Positions 28,579 through 39,711 of a stretch of 50,455 nt of DNA are shown here, in pieces. Within the stretch, counting starts at the first letter, position 1. Every line of letters starts with the position of its first letter. The DNA is from Phyllobacteriaceae bacterium (GTDB lineage: Bacteria > Pseudomonadota > Alphaproteobacteria > Rhizobiales > Rhizobiaceae). A model generated the notes under the pieces. That model had not been told where the DNA came from. It ran no database searches and saw only the letters and a program-made list of their open reading frames with translations. The position numbers and the translations under genes are program-made. The stretch spans positions 1 through 50,455 of the forward strand of contig JAJUHJ010000008.1 in NCBI GenBank assembly GCA_029279965.1. The letters are read 5' to 3'.

Positions 28579-30375
28579 AGAAACGTCTGACGTCTGTATA
28601 CGTCCGGATTCCAATGCGCGCCCGGCGGACAGGTCCTGACGGAGCTTGTGAACGGCTGCCAAATCCAGGATTTGCTTCGCACATTCTGCTCGTAAATACT
28701 TTCCGTCCTCCTTCAATTGCTTGCAAAGGAGTTTCGCTCTGGTCTTAATGAAAACATTATTGATCTTGGGATCAAGACCTAGAATTTGATCGAGTTTTTC
28801 CCATTTATCTGCACTGAATTTCAGTCCAGTTCTGATTTCTTTTGCAACACTTGATTCTTTCTTCATACTTTTTAAGAGTCCGGTGTTAAGTTTTTTTAGG
28901 AATCCGGTTAAGACCGACTCCTTGAAGCTCTCCGACTGTGCGACCTTGCTGGCTATCAAAAAGCTCTCGACCAGACGGTGATAGATTCTGGAACAGACAT
29001 CCGCTTTGGTTCCGCTCAAGAAGTTTTCGGAACTGCCCTTGAAAAGGCGTTCCGCCTTCTTGAAATCCGCAGGCACGAGCGTTGTCCGCCAATTTGCAAA
29101 TTTTCGATGGTTGGCACGGTCATTCAGGCGCTTCTCGACATCCCGCTGCACGCGCAGAGGATCAGATATCTCCTCTTTCGTGCTACTTTCTTCCTGCAAC
29201 GCGCGGATGATTTCCAAGCCTAGTTTGCTCTCGGCCGCCAGATCCTGTGCAAGATGATATTCCTGTTCCATCCACTGGACGGCCGCCTGCAAATCCTTTT
29301 CTACCATTAGATTCTTGGCGCTCCACGCTGGATCAAGATGCGCCTTCGCCGCGTCCGAAGCGCCGGGACCTTCCGATCGGGCCATCTTTTTCTCATAGAT
29401 GCTTTTCTGGACCGTTCCGCTGGCCGTTGCGGCCAAAGCCCCCGCTTTCAGGGCTATGGTGGGCCCGACTGGAATGGCGCTTGCCGTCTGCGTTCCCTTG
29501 CCTGCCGCGATGAGAGCATCGCCGCTAATCTGATGCCGCTTGTGCCTCTTCCGCTGACTTAGCTCTTGCAACATGGACTCGCGCACCTCCTGACGGAGTA
29601 TGTCGAAGGCCTTCAACGTTTGAATGTCTTTCTCGACAAGTCTCTCTTCCTTCATGTGCTCCCAGGCATTCACACTGGAGGAAACAGCCTGGACGGCACT
29701 GGTGGTGGGCCCGAGGAACGTATTGAAGGCATCGGTCAAAGTCTCGCCGGGCGCGTGCGCTGCCACTATGGCGCTGGCTTTGCTGAACACCGCAAGGTCC
29801 GAGGCCACCGCGGCTAACGGCTTAGAGACATTTTTGACGTCCGATATTCTGGCAAGTTCCATGGCTCTGCCATACTGGGCAAGCTCGTATTCCAGTTCGC
29901 GCCTGAATTTTGATGCGTCACTCCCGCCGCCAGTCGCGCGATCAAAGAGCCGAAGCGCGTCCTGAGCTATTTCGACAGGTTTCGAGGTTTCAAATTTTTC
30001 TTTCAGTGCCGCAACATCCTTGGGTGGGACGCCTCGTTCCTTGAGAATTCCAATAGCCTTATCCTTAATGGCCTGGATCGCCGCCGACAGCTCCTGACTG
30101 TATTGGACTTGCATTTTGGCGGCCGAACGTGCGCTCGAGGCACCCGCCAGAAACGCCGGCATTCCGGGTAACAATACCGCTGCGGTGAGTATGTCCCTGT
30201 CGCTCCCGGTAGTCGTCAACGATGCAGTTTGATGAGCGATGTCAAAGGGTCGTGGATCGTTCTTTGCGTAATTCCAGGCAGTAGCGAGTTTGCTATTCTG
30301 CTTTGCCGCATCAGCCGCGGCTGGGGTTGCGGAGCTGAGGGGCGTTCGCTGAGGCGAAGAAGCTATAGGACGCAC
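28564..30375 (-). CDS. Unrecognised 603-residue protein, candidate secreted/effector-like
   Basis: I do not recognise this gene. It starts at a GTG at 30375 with a good AGGAG site. The first 35 residues are rich in Ser, Pro, Ala and Thr with one acidic residue and no Sec signal peptide, a pattern often seen in type III secreted proteins. Two Ala/Gly-rich hydrophobic stretches occur, about 61-85 and 285-320, the second preceded by a basic cluster RKRHKRH (275-281). The rest looks helical and charged, especially 230-280 and 400-600, with two cysteines (461, 551) plus Cys565. Base composition is AT-richer than the neighbours, mainly in the C-terminal half (28741-28800 is 33% G+C, 28861-28920 is 38%) and upstream (30361-30420 is 25%). 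It runs against kdsA and eno and overlaps kdsA by 15 bp. Transfer is likely; an effector role is only a guess. Confidence 0.8.
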   Translation of the reverse strand: MRPIASSPQRTPLSSATPAAADAAKQNSKLATAWNYAKNDPRPFDIAHQTASLTTTGSDRDILTAAVLLPGMPAFLAGASSARSAAKMQVQYSQELSAAIQAIKDKAIGILKERGVPPKDVAALKEKFETSKPVEIAQDALRLFDRATGGGSDASKFRRELEYELAQYGRAMELARISDVKNVSKPLAAVASDLAVFSKASAIVAAHAPGETLTDAFNTFLGPTTSAVQAVSSSVNAWEHMKEERLVEKDIQTLKAFDILRQEVRESMLQELSQRKRHKRHQISGDALIAAGKGTQTASAIPVGPTIALKAGALAATASGTVQKSIYEKKMARSEGPGASDAAKAHLDPAWSAKNLMVEKDLQAAVQWMEQEYHLAQDLAAESKLGLEIIRALQEESSTKEEISDPLRVQRDVEKRLNDRANHRKFANWRTTLVPADFKKAERLFKGSSENFLSGTKADVCSRIYHRLVESFLIASKVAQSESFKESVLTGFLKKLNTGLLKSMKKESSVAKEIRTGLKFSADKWEKLDQILGLDPKINNVFIKTRAKLLCKQLKEDGKYLRAECAKQILDLAAVHKLRQDLSAGRALESGRIQTSDVSLNAR

Positions 30376-31959
<1,584 letters not shown>

Positions 31960-32083
31960 GCCGGTGAAGCTGTTTGCTGTGATCTCAGCCTCGAAAGAAA
32001 CGGCTTCGTACACGAACGGCTCCGGCTGGCTAACTCTCCATTAAGCAAAATATGACCATATGCGGCGGAAGGAATTTTGCCGC

Positions 32084-32410
32084 ATGTGGACCCGCCATCA
32101 CAAACGTCGCAATACTGGCCGGCTGATCGTTCCGGCGATCACCGCCATTGGGCTTTCCTATTTCGGCTTTCACGCCTACCAGGGCGATTACGGGCTCAAC
32201 GCCAAAGCGCAGCTTGAGGTCAGGATGGCCGAACTCCAACAAGATCTTGACGCGCTGACGCGGACTCGCCTCGACCTTGAGGAGCGGCTGCGTCAACTCA
32301 GTGATGGCACGATGGAACGCGATATGCTGGACGAGCAAGTGCGGCGTGCTCTCGATTTCGTCAGGGACAACGAGATCGTCATTCTCCGGCATGTTGACGA
32401 TCAACATTAA
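32084..32410 (+). CDS. ftsB: Septum formation initiator, FtsB/DivIC family
   Basis: 108 residues. A basic N-terminus (MWTRHHKRRNTGR) is followed by one membrane helix (about 13-31) and a coiled coil (about 43-85, LEVRMAELQQDLDALTRTRLDLEERLRQL), the FtsB/DivIC architecture. These proteins bridge early and late divisome parts in the periplasm. The start at 32084 fits relatives (MWT...) with AAGGAA upstream; 32060 would add eight residues without a ribosome site. The eno-ftsB-pdhA order is typical for rhizobia. Confidence 0.88.
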   Translation: MWTRHHKRRNTGRLIVPAITAIGLSYFGFHAYQGDYGLNAKAQLEVRMAELQQDLDALTRTRLDLEERLRQLSDGTMERDMLDEQVRRALDFVRDNEIVILRHVDDQH

Positions 32411-32426
32411 CTTAAATCAAGTTAAT
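32406..32426. promoter_or_regulatory. Perfect AT-rich palindrome upstream of pdhA
   Basis: ATTAACTT (32406-32413), AAATC, AAGTTAAT (32419-32426): an 8-bp perfect inverted repeat with a 5-bp centre that begins over the ftsB stop codon and lies 210 bp before pdhA. Its size and symmetry suit a dimeric regulator. Its identity is unknown. Confidence 0.45.
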
Positions 32427-32434
32427 ATATCAAA

Positions 32435-32452
32435 GACTGAGATTTTTCAGTC
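32435..32452 (+). other. Small hairpin after ftsB
   Basis: GACTGA (32435-32440), loop GATTTT, TCAGTC (32447-32452), followed by ATTTG. It could be a weak terminator for eno-ftsB. Stem is short and partly AT, so confidence is low. Confidence 0.4.
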
Positions 32453-32635
32453 ATTTGCGGCATAGCTGATATGCGTAAAACGCGTAGCGGTTGCATAGGC
32501 GTCGTGATAGCGTGCCTGTCGAGTGGGCGTACCGCTGGACGGGTGCCTTGCCGTGGACTACATGCATCTCCTGCGGCAGTATGCATTCGAAGCGGACCCC
32601 GCACGTCCGTCAGAAGACGATCCAGGGAGTGATAC

Positions 32636-33718
32636 ATGGCGACAGCCGCCAGGAAAACCTCAACCAGCAAGTCATCATCTTCGAGATCTCGGCGCGGTGC
32701 ATCAGCGTCGTCCATCGCATCCACCGGCACACCGGTGATCAAGACACCGCGACCGGAGGAGTTCGACAAGGAGGCCGAACTCCACGCTTTTCGCGAGATG
32801 CTGCTCATTCGCCGCTTCGAGGAGAAGGCGGGCCAGCTCTACGGGATGGGTCTTATCGGTGGATTCTGCCATCTCTACATTGGCCAGGAAGCTGTCGTGG
32901 TCGGCATGCAGATGGCCCTCAAGGAGGGCGACCAGGTTATCACCGGCTATCGCGATCACGGTCATATGCTCGCCACGGGCATGGACGCACGCGGTGTTAT
33001 GGCGGAGTTGACCGGCCGCCGGAGCGGCTATTCCAAGGGCAAGGGCGGCTCCATGCACATGTTCTCCAAGGAAAAGCATTTTTATGGGGGGCATGGCATC
33101 GTCGGCGCGCAGGTTCCGCTCGGCACCGGGCTGGCGCTCGCCAACAGCTATCGCGGCAATGACCATGTGTCGCTTACCTATTTCGGCGACGGAGCGGCTA
33201 ATCAGGGCCAGGTCTATGAGAGCTTCAACATGGCCTCTCTCTGGAAGCTGCCGGTCGTCTACATCATTGAGAACAACCGTTATGCCATGGGCACTTCGGT
33301 TTCTCGGTCCTCCGCGGAAACCAACTTTGCCCATCGGGGTTTGTCGTTCAAGATTCCCGGCATTCAGGTGGATGGGATGGATGTGCGCGCGGTCAAGGCG
33401 GCTGGTGAAATGGCAGTGGACTGGTGCCGTTCCGGCAAGGGACCGATTATCCTGGAAATGCAGACATATCGGTATCGCGGACATTCGATGTCCGACCCTG
33501 CCAAGTATCGCACGAAGGATGAAGTGCAGAAGATGCGGTCCGAACACGACCCCATCGAACAGGTGCGGCAGCGTCTTCTCAAGAAGAAGTGGGCGAGTGA
33601 AGACGACCTGAAAGCGGAGGACAAGAAGGTGCGGGAGGTTGTTACCGATGCCGCCGATTTCGCCCAGGCCGATCCGGAGCCGGACGCCTCTGAACTTTAT
33701 ACGGATATCCTGCTCTAA
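32636..33718 (+). CDS. pdhA: Pyruvate dehydrogenase E1 component, alpha subunit
   Basis: 360 residues. After a Ser/Lys/Arg-rich N-terminal 30 residues it shows the E1-alpha fold: FREMLLIRRFEEKAGQLYGMGLIGGFCHLYIGQEA, the thiamine-diphosphate motif GDGAANQGQVYESFNMASLWKLPVVYIIENN, and the loop RYRGHSMSDPAKYR, whose serine is the phosphorylation site in eukaryotic homologues. With PdhB it decarboxylates pyruvate and acetylates lipoyl groups. A GGGAG site precedes the ATG. The 225-bp upstream gap holds the palindrome at 32406-32426. The pdhB start follows after 18 bp. Confidence 0.96.
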   Translation: MATAARKTSTSKSSSSRSRRGASASSIASTGTPVIKTPRPEEFDKEAELHAFREMLLIRRFEEKAGQLYGMGLIGGFCHLYIGQEAVVVGMQMALKEGDQVITGYRDHGHMLATGMDARGVMAELTGRRSGYSKGKGGSMHMFSKEKHFYGGHGIVGAQVPLGTGLALANSYRGNDHVSLTYFGDGAANQGQVYESFNMASLWKLPVVYIIENNRYAMGTSVSRSSAETNFAHRGLSFKIPGIQVDGMDVRAVKAAGEMAVDWCRSGKGPIILEMQTYRYRGHSMSDPAKYRTKDEVQKMRSEHDPIEQVRQRLLKKKWASEDDLKAEDKKVREVVTDAADFAQADPEPDASELYTDILL

Positions 33719-33736
33719 GGGGGGAGTCGCAAATCC

Positions 33737-35137
33737 ATGCCCACGGAAATTCTCATGCCCGCGCTCTCCCCGACCATGGAGGAAGGCAATCTGGCCAAAT
33801 GGCTTAAGAAGGAAGGCGACTCCGTCTCACCCGGCGATGTGATTGCTGAAATCGAAACTGACAAGGCGACCATGGAAGTTGAGGCGGTGGACGAAGGTAC
33901 GATCGGCAAACTCCTTGTCGATGAGGGGACACAAGGGGTGAAGGTGAACACACCGATCGCTCTTCTATTGAGCGACGGCGAAAGTGCTGACGATCTCGAC
34001 AAGGAACCCGCGACCCCGGCACCGGCCCAGTCGCAGCCGCCGGCCGAAGTTGCCGCTGACCAGCGCACGGAAGAGCCTGCCAAACCCGCGGCCGTCCCGA
34101 AGGCTGCCACGCAGCCCATGCCTGCCGATCCCGATATACCGGAAGGCACCGAAATGGTGCAGACAACCGTCCGCGAGGCGCTGCGTGACGCCATGGCCGA
34201 GGAGATGCGTCGCGACGAGGACGTCTTCATCATGGGCGAGGAGGTGGCGGAGTATCAGGGTGCCTATAAGGTTACCCAGGGCCTCCTGCAGGAATTCGGC
34301 GACAGGCGCGTGATCGACACTCCGATTACCGAGCATGGCTTTGCCGGCGTCGGCATCGGCGCCGCCTTTGCCGGGCTGAAACCGATCGTCGAGTTCATGA
34401 CCTTCAACTTCGCCATGCAGGCGATGGACCAGATCGTCAATTCCGCTGCCAAAACGCTCTATATGGCGGGCGGTCAGATGGGCGCGCCCATCGTCTTCCG
34501 CGGCCCCAACGGGGCGGCGGCGCGTGTCGCGGCCCAGCACAGCCAGGATTATGCGGCCTGGTACGGCCATATCCCCGGCCTCAAAGTGGTGATGCCGTAT
34601 ACGGCGGCTGATGCCAAAGGCTTGCTCAAGGCGGCCATCCGGGACCCGAACCCGGTGGTGTTCCTCGAAAACGAAATTCTCTACGGCCAGAGCTTCGAGG
34701 TGCCGAAGATCGAGGACTTCGTGCTGCCCATCGGCAAGGCGCGTATCCACAAGCAGGGAAGGGACGCAACGATCGTTTCCTTCGGCATTGGAATGACCTA
34801 TGCCGTGAAGGCGGGGGAGGAATTGCGCGGCCTGGGGCTCGACGTGGAGATCATCGATCTGCGCACCATTCGGCCCATGGACCTCGATACGGTTATTGAA
34901 TCAGTGAAAAAGACCAACAGGCTGGTCACGGTCGAAGAGGGCTTTCCTCAATCTTCCGTCGGCGATCACATTGCCTCGCAGGTGATGCAGCGAGCTTTCG
35001 ACTACCTCGACGCGCCGGTCATTACCGTTACGGGCAAGGATGTGCCCATGCCCTACGCCGCCAATCTGGAGAAGCTTGCGTTGACGAGCGTGGGCGAGGT
35101 CGTGGAGGCGGTGAAGGCCGTCGCTTACAGGGACTGA
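33737..35137 (+). CDS. pdhB: Pyruvate dehydrogenase E1 component, beta subunit with N-terminal lipoyl domain
   Basis: 466 residues, longer than ordinary E1-beta. Residues 1-80 are a biotinyl/lipoyl domain with the lipoylated Lys43 in ETDKATME. A Pro/Ala/Gln-rich linker (about 85-135) leads to the transketolase-like beta domain (about 140-466, [71 protein letters not shown]). The first 80 residues are close to the lipoyl domain of pdhC downstream. A lipoyl domain on E1-beta is known in rhizobia and some other alphaproteobacteria. 11 bp before pdhC. Confidence 0.96.
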   Translation: MPTEILMPALSPTMEEGNLAKWLKKEGDSVSPGDVIAEIETDKATMEVEAVDEGTIGKLLVDEGTQGVKVNTPIALLLSDGESADDLDKEPATPAPAQSQPPAEVAADQRTEEPAKPAAVPKAATQPMPADPDIPEGTEMVQTTVREALRDAMAEEMRRDEDVFIMGEEVAEYQGAYKVTQGLLQEFGDRRVIDTPITEHGFAGVGIGAAFAGLKPIVEFMTFNFAMQAMDQIVNSAAKTLYMAGGQMGAPIVFRGPNGAAARVAAQHSQDYAAWYGHIPGLKVVMPYTAADAKGLLKAAIRDPNPVVFLENEILYGQSFEVPKIEDFVLPIGKARIHKQGRDATIVSFGIGMTYAVKAGEELRGLGLDVEIIDLRTIRPMDLDTVIESVKKTNRLVTVEEGFPQSSVGDHIASQVMQRAFDYLDAPVITVTGKDVPMPYAANLEKLALTSVGEVVEAVKAVAYRD

Positions 35138-35148
35138 GGAGGGCAGTC

Positions 35149-36513
35149 ATGCCGATCGAAATCACCATGCCTGCCCTTTCACCCACTATGGAGGAAGGCA
35201 ACCTTGCCAAATGGCTGGTCAAGGAAGGCGACAGCGTTTCTGCCGGTGACGTGATTGCCGAAATCGAAACCGACAAGGCGACGATGGAAGTAGAGGCCGT
35301 AGATGAGGGTACGGTGGCCAAGCTCGTTGTCCCCGAAGGCACGGAAGGGGTGAAGGTCAACGCGCTGATCGCCGTTCTTGCCGAGGAGGGTGAGGATGTG
35401 GCCGACGCGGCAAAGAGCGCCGGTGGAGATGGCGGCGAGGCCGCGCCGAAGGAGGCTCCTTCCTCTACCGCGAAGGAAGAACGGCCTGCAACGCAGGCAG
35501 AGAAGGATGACAGCGATCGTGCAGCGGCCGCAATCGGCGGCGACGAACAGCCTGAAGCCTCCACACCTGAGCAGCCGCAGAAGCAGGAGGGAGGGCGCGT
35601 TTTCGCTTCGCCGCTCGCCCGCCGCATCGCGAAGGATGCAGGGATCGAACTTGCGGCCATTCAAGGCTCCGGTCCGCGCGGGCGGATCGTGAAGGCGGAT
35701 GTCGAGGCTGCCGTTGAAACCGGAAAAGCGGCCCCTGCCGAAAAGGCTGCGGCTTCGGTGTCCATGTCCGACGAGGCGGTGCTCAAGCTCTTTGAGGAAG
35801 AGTCGTATGAACTCGTGCCCCACGACAGCATGCGCAAGACCATTGCCCGCAGGCTGATAGAGGCAAAGAGCACCATCCCGCATTTTTACCTCACGCTGGA
35901 TTGTGAAATCGACGCGATGCTGGACCTGCGCAAGCAGATAAACGCGGCCGCGCCCGTCGTGAAAACGGAGGACGGCGAGACGCCGGCTTACAGGCTGTCC
36001 GTCAATGATCTCATCATCAAGGCCATGGCGCTCGCGCTGAAGGAGGTGCCGGACGCCAATGTCTCCTGGACCGAAAGCGCGATGGTCAAGCATAAGCACG
36101 CCGATGTCGGTGTGGCTGTCGCCATACCCGGGGGCCTTATCACGCCGATCGTGCGACGGGCCGATGAAAAAACCCTGTCGGTCATCTCCAACGAGATGAA
36201 GGATCTTGCAGCACGCGCGCGCAACAAGCGTTTGAAGCCGGAAGAGTATCAAGGCGGTACCACCGCCGTTTCCAATCTGGGCATGTATGGGATCAAGGAT
36301 TTTGCGGCCGTCATTAACCCCCCGCATGCGACGATCCTGGCCGTGGGGGCGGGCGAACAGCGGGCCGTGGTGAAGGATGGCGAGATCAAGCCCGCGACCA
36401 TCATGTCGGTCACGCTGTCAACGGACCATCGTGCGGTCGACGGTGCGCTGGGCGCGGAGCTTCTTGCTGCCTTCAAGCGGTTGATTGAAAACCCGATGGG
36501 AATGCTTGTTTAA
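35149..36513 (+). CDS. pdhC: Pyruvate dehydrogenase E2, dihydrolipoamide acetyltransferase
   Basis: 454 residues. One lipoyl domain (1-80, lipoyl Lys43), an acidic Ala/Glu linker (about 85-145), the peripheral-subunit-binding domain (about 148-185, FASPLARRIAKDAGIELAAI, GSGPRGRIVKADV), and the acyltransferase core with DHRAVDGALGAELL near the C-terminus (active-site His). It transfers the acetyl group from lipoate to CoA and forms the complex core. AGGAGG lies upstream of the ATG. The order pdhA-pdhB-pdhC is the usual alphaproteobacterial one; lpdA follows after two unrelated genes. Confidence 0.96.
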   Translation: MPIEITMPALSPTMEEGNLAKWLVKEGDSVSAGDVIAEIETDKATMEVEAVDEGTVAKLVVPEGTEGVKVNALIAVLAEEGEDVADAAKSAGGDGGEAAPKEAPSSTAKEERPATQAEKDDSDRAAAAIGGDEQPEASTPEQPQKQEGGRVFASPLARRIAKDAGIELAAIQGSGPRGRIVKADVEAAVETGKAAPAEKAAASVSMSDEAVLKLFEEESYELVPHDSMRKTIARRLIEAKSTIPHFYLTLDCEIDAMLDLRKQINAAAPVVKTEDGETPAYRLSVNDLIIKAMALALKEVPDANVSWTESAMVKHKHADVGVAVAIPGGLITPIVRRADEKTLSVISNEMKDLAARARNKRLKPEEYQGGTTAVSNLGMYGIKDFAAVINPPHATILAVGAGEQRAVVKDGEIKPATIMSVTLSTDHRAVDGALGAELLAAFKRLIENPMGMLV

Positions 36514-36557
36514 GGCGCTTACCCTCCGCTTGGCGCAGAGCTGTCAGGACCACGCTC

Positions 36558-37196
36558 ATGAGAACCATCCTGTGTTTCGGTGACTCGCTCACATGGGGCT
36601 ACAATGCCGAAGGTCCGAGCCGCCATGCCTATGAAGACCGTTGGCCGTCGGTCCTTCAGCATCGGCTGGGTCAAGAAGCACGCATAATCGCAGAGGGGCT
36701 CAACGGCCGTACGACCGCCTATGACGATTGGTTGTCGGGCGCGGACAGAAACGGCGCCCGTATCCTGCCGACGCTTCTGATGAGCCATTCACCTCTTGAT
36801 CTCATCATCATCATGCTCGGCACGAACGATATGAAACCGTTCATCTGCGGCCGTGCTATTGGCGCAAAGCAGGGGATTCAACGGCTCATCGATATCGTGC
36901 GCGGCCATAAATACCCTCTGGATGAACCGCCACCAGGCATTCTCGTTGTTGCACCGCCGCCGTTCTGCCAAACGGAAAATACCGACTTCGCGGCGCAATT
37001 CGATGGCGGAATTTCCGAATCGAGAAAGTTGGCTGCCCATTACGCGGACGCTGCGGAACAGGCTGGATGCGGCTTTTTCGATGCCGGCACGGTTGCCCGA
37101 ACCACACTGCTCGACGGTGTTCATCTCGATGCAGAGAACACGCGTGCCGTGGGCATGGGCCTGGAGCCCATTGTCCGGCGCATTCTTGGCCTGTGA
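36558..37196 (+). CDS. SGNH/GDSL-type hydrolase (arylesterase-like)
   Basis: 212 residues, no signal peptide. SGNH blocks: GDSLTWG (nucleophile Ser10), GLNGRT (Gly of block II, about 47-52), GTND (88-91, Asn90) and DGVHLD with Asp186 and His189. Together these make a complete hydrolase site, close to arylesterase/TAP-like GDSL enzymes. Substrate unknown. It lies 44 bp after pdhC and 15 bp before an HdeD-like gene, so it is probably expressed with the pyruvate dehydrogenase genes. Confidence 0.88.
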   Translation: MRTILCFGDSLTWGYNAEGPSRHAYEDRWPSVLQHRLGQEARIIAEGLNGRTTAYDDWLSGADRNGARILPTLLMSHSPLDLIIIMLGTNDMKPFICGRAIGAKQGIQRLIDIVRGHKYPLDEPPPGILVVAPPPFCQTENTDFAAQFDGGISESRKLAAHYADAAEQAGCGFFDAGTVARTTLLDGVHLDAENTRAVGMGLEPIVRRILGL

Positions 37197-37211
37197 TTGA
37201 GGAGGAACATC

Positions 37212-37784
37212 ATGGCCGGTCCGTATGCATATGAAAATTTGAGATCATCCTGGGGATGGCTTGCCCTTCTTGGGGTGATCTCGCTGATTGGTGGATTGCT
37301 GGCGCTTGCCAATCCCTTCGCCGCTACCCTGACAGCCGAATTCCTGGCGGCCTGGACATTCACGCTGTTCGGCGTGGTGCAAATCATCCAGGCTTTCCGC
37401 CTTCGCGGCAATTGGGGTGTTTTCCTGTGGGCGTTGCTGCTGGGCGTTCTGACACTCGCCGTCGGCATTTCGTTGCTCGTGCGGCCGATGCAAGGAATTA
37501 TCTCACTTACGATGCTCGTCGCGATCGTCTTTCTTGTTCTGGGCGCCGTAAAGCTGATGTATTCGTTTACGCTGCGCCCTCTGTCGGGGTGGGGTTGGGT
37601 GCTTGCATCCGGCATTTTGTCCCTCGTGCTGGGCGTCATGATCCTGGCGGACCTGCCGTGGGCCGCGGCCACCGTGCTCGGTATCCTTCTGGCCATAGAG
37701 CTCCTGTCGAACGGCATCTTTCTTCTCATTCTCGCCTTCGGCCTGCGGAGCATGGGAAGTGTCTCCGGACAAGCAGGGCCCTGA
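37212..37784 (+). CDS. HdeD-family membrane protein
   Basis: 190 residues with about six membrane helices and short loops (GWLALLGVISLIGGLLALANPFAATLTAEFLAAWTFTLFGVVQII and so on), typical of HdeD/DUF308 proteins. In E. coli HdeD is linked to acid resistance; the role here is unknown. GAGGAGG lies 6 nt before the ATG at 37212; a start at 37197 is less likely. It sits between the SGNH hydrolase and lpdA, 21 bp from lpdA. Confidence 0.82.
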   Translation: MAGPYAYENLRSSWGWLALLGVISLIGGLLALANPFAATLTAEFLAAWTFTLFGVVQIIQAFRLRGNWGVFLWALLLGVLTLAVGISLLVRPMQGIISLTMLVAIVFLVLGAVKLMYSFTLRPLSGWGWVLASGILSLVLGVMILADLPWAAATVLGILLAIELLSNGIFLLILAFGLRSMGSVSGQAGP

Positions 37785-37805
37785 ATCAAAAGGAGAAGAA
37801 CTGCT

Positions 37806-39269
<1,464 letters not shown>

Positions 39270-39274
39270 CGGGT

Positions 39275-39293
39275 CCGAATCGGGGGGATTCGG
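39275..39293 (+). terminator. Possible terminator hairpin after lpdA
   Basis: CCGAATC (39275-39281), loop GGGGG, GATTCGG (39287-39293), 6 bp after the lpdA stop. No T tract follows, so termination is only suggested by position at the end of the pdh cluster. Confidence 0.45.
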
Positions 39294-39350
39294 TATGGTC
39301 CGAGGTACGGGTTTTTCCGTGCAGACCCACAACCAGAGCAGGAGACTTCG

Positions 39351-39605
39351 ATGGAAGGTCTAGGTTGGATTTTGACAATTGTCATCGGCGGCATCGCCGG
39401 CTGGATTGCCGAGAAAATCATGAAGGCGGATCATGGCCTCATCATGAATATCATTCTCGGCATAGTCGGCGCTGTCGTCCTCAATGCGATTTTATTCGCC
39501 GTAATCGGTAGCACATTTGGGGGGATTATCGGCCAGCTCATCGTTGCCGTCATCGGCGCGTGCCTCTTGATCTGGCTGTATCGCCTAATTCGCGGCCGCA
39601 CGTAA
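39351..39605 (+). CDS. GlsB/YeaQ/YmgE-family small membrane protein
   Basis: 84 residues, nearly all hydrophobic: three helices starting [21 protein letters not shown], then [23 protein letters not shown] and [23 protein letters not shown]. This is the pattern of the family once called transglycosylase-associated proteins; its function is uncertain, often stress related. AGGAG precedes the ATG. Flanked by hairpins on both sides, so it is probably a separate transcript. Confidence 0.85.
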   Translation: MEGLGWILTIVIGGIAGWIAEKIMKADHGLIMNIILGIVGAVVLNAILFAVIGSTFGGIIGQLIVAVIGACLLIWLYRLIRGRT

Positions 39606-39621
39606 CAACCGCCGCGGCGGT

Positions 39622-39650
39622 GCCCGCCTGCCGCATGGCGGGCGGGCTTT
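39622..39650 (+). terminator. Intrinsic terminator after the GlsB-like gene
   Basis: CCCGCCTGCC (39623-39632), loop GCAT, GGCGGGCGGG (39637-39646): a 10-bp stem with one T-G wobble, extendable by G39622-C39647 and followed by TTT. It lies 17 bp after the stop. Confidence 0.8.
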
Positions 39651-39711
39651 AGCCAACCGGGCACCGTTCCTATATGAACGGCGTCCGGGGCTCTTGAAAG
39701 AAAGATGGATC

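Noticed and set aside
35179-36327. Long minus-strand open frame (382 codons) across pdhC
   Set aside because: Opposite a clear E2 gene with no recognisable motif or ribosome site; treated as a shadow.
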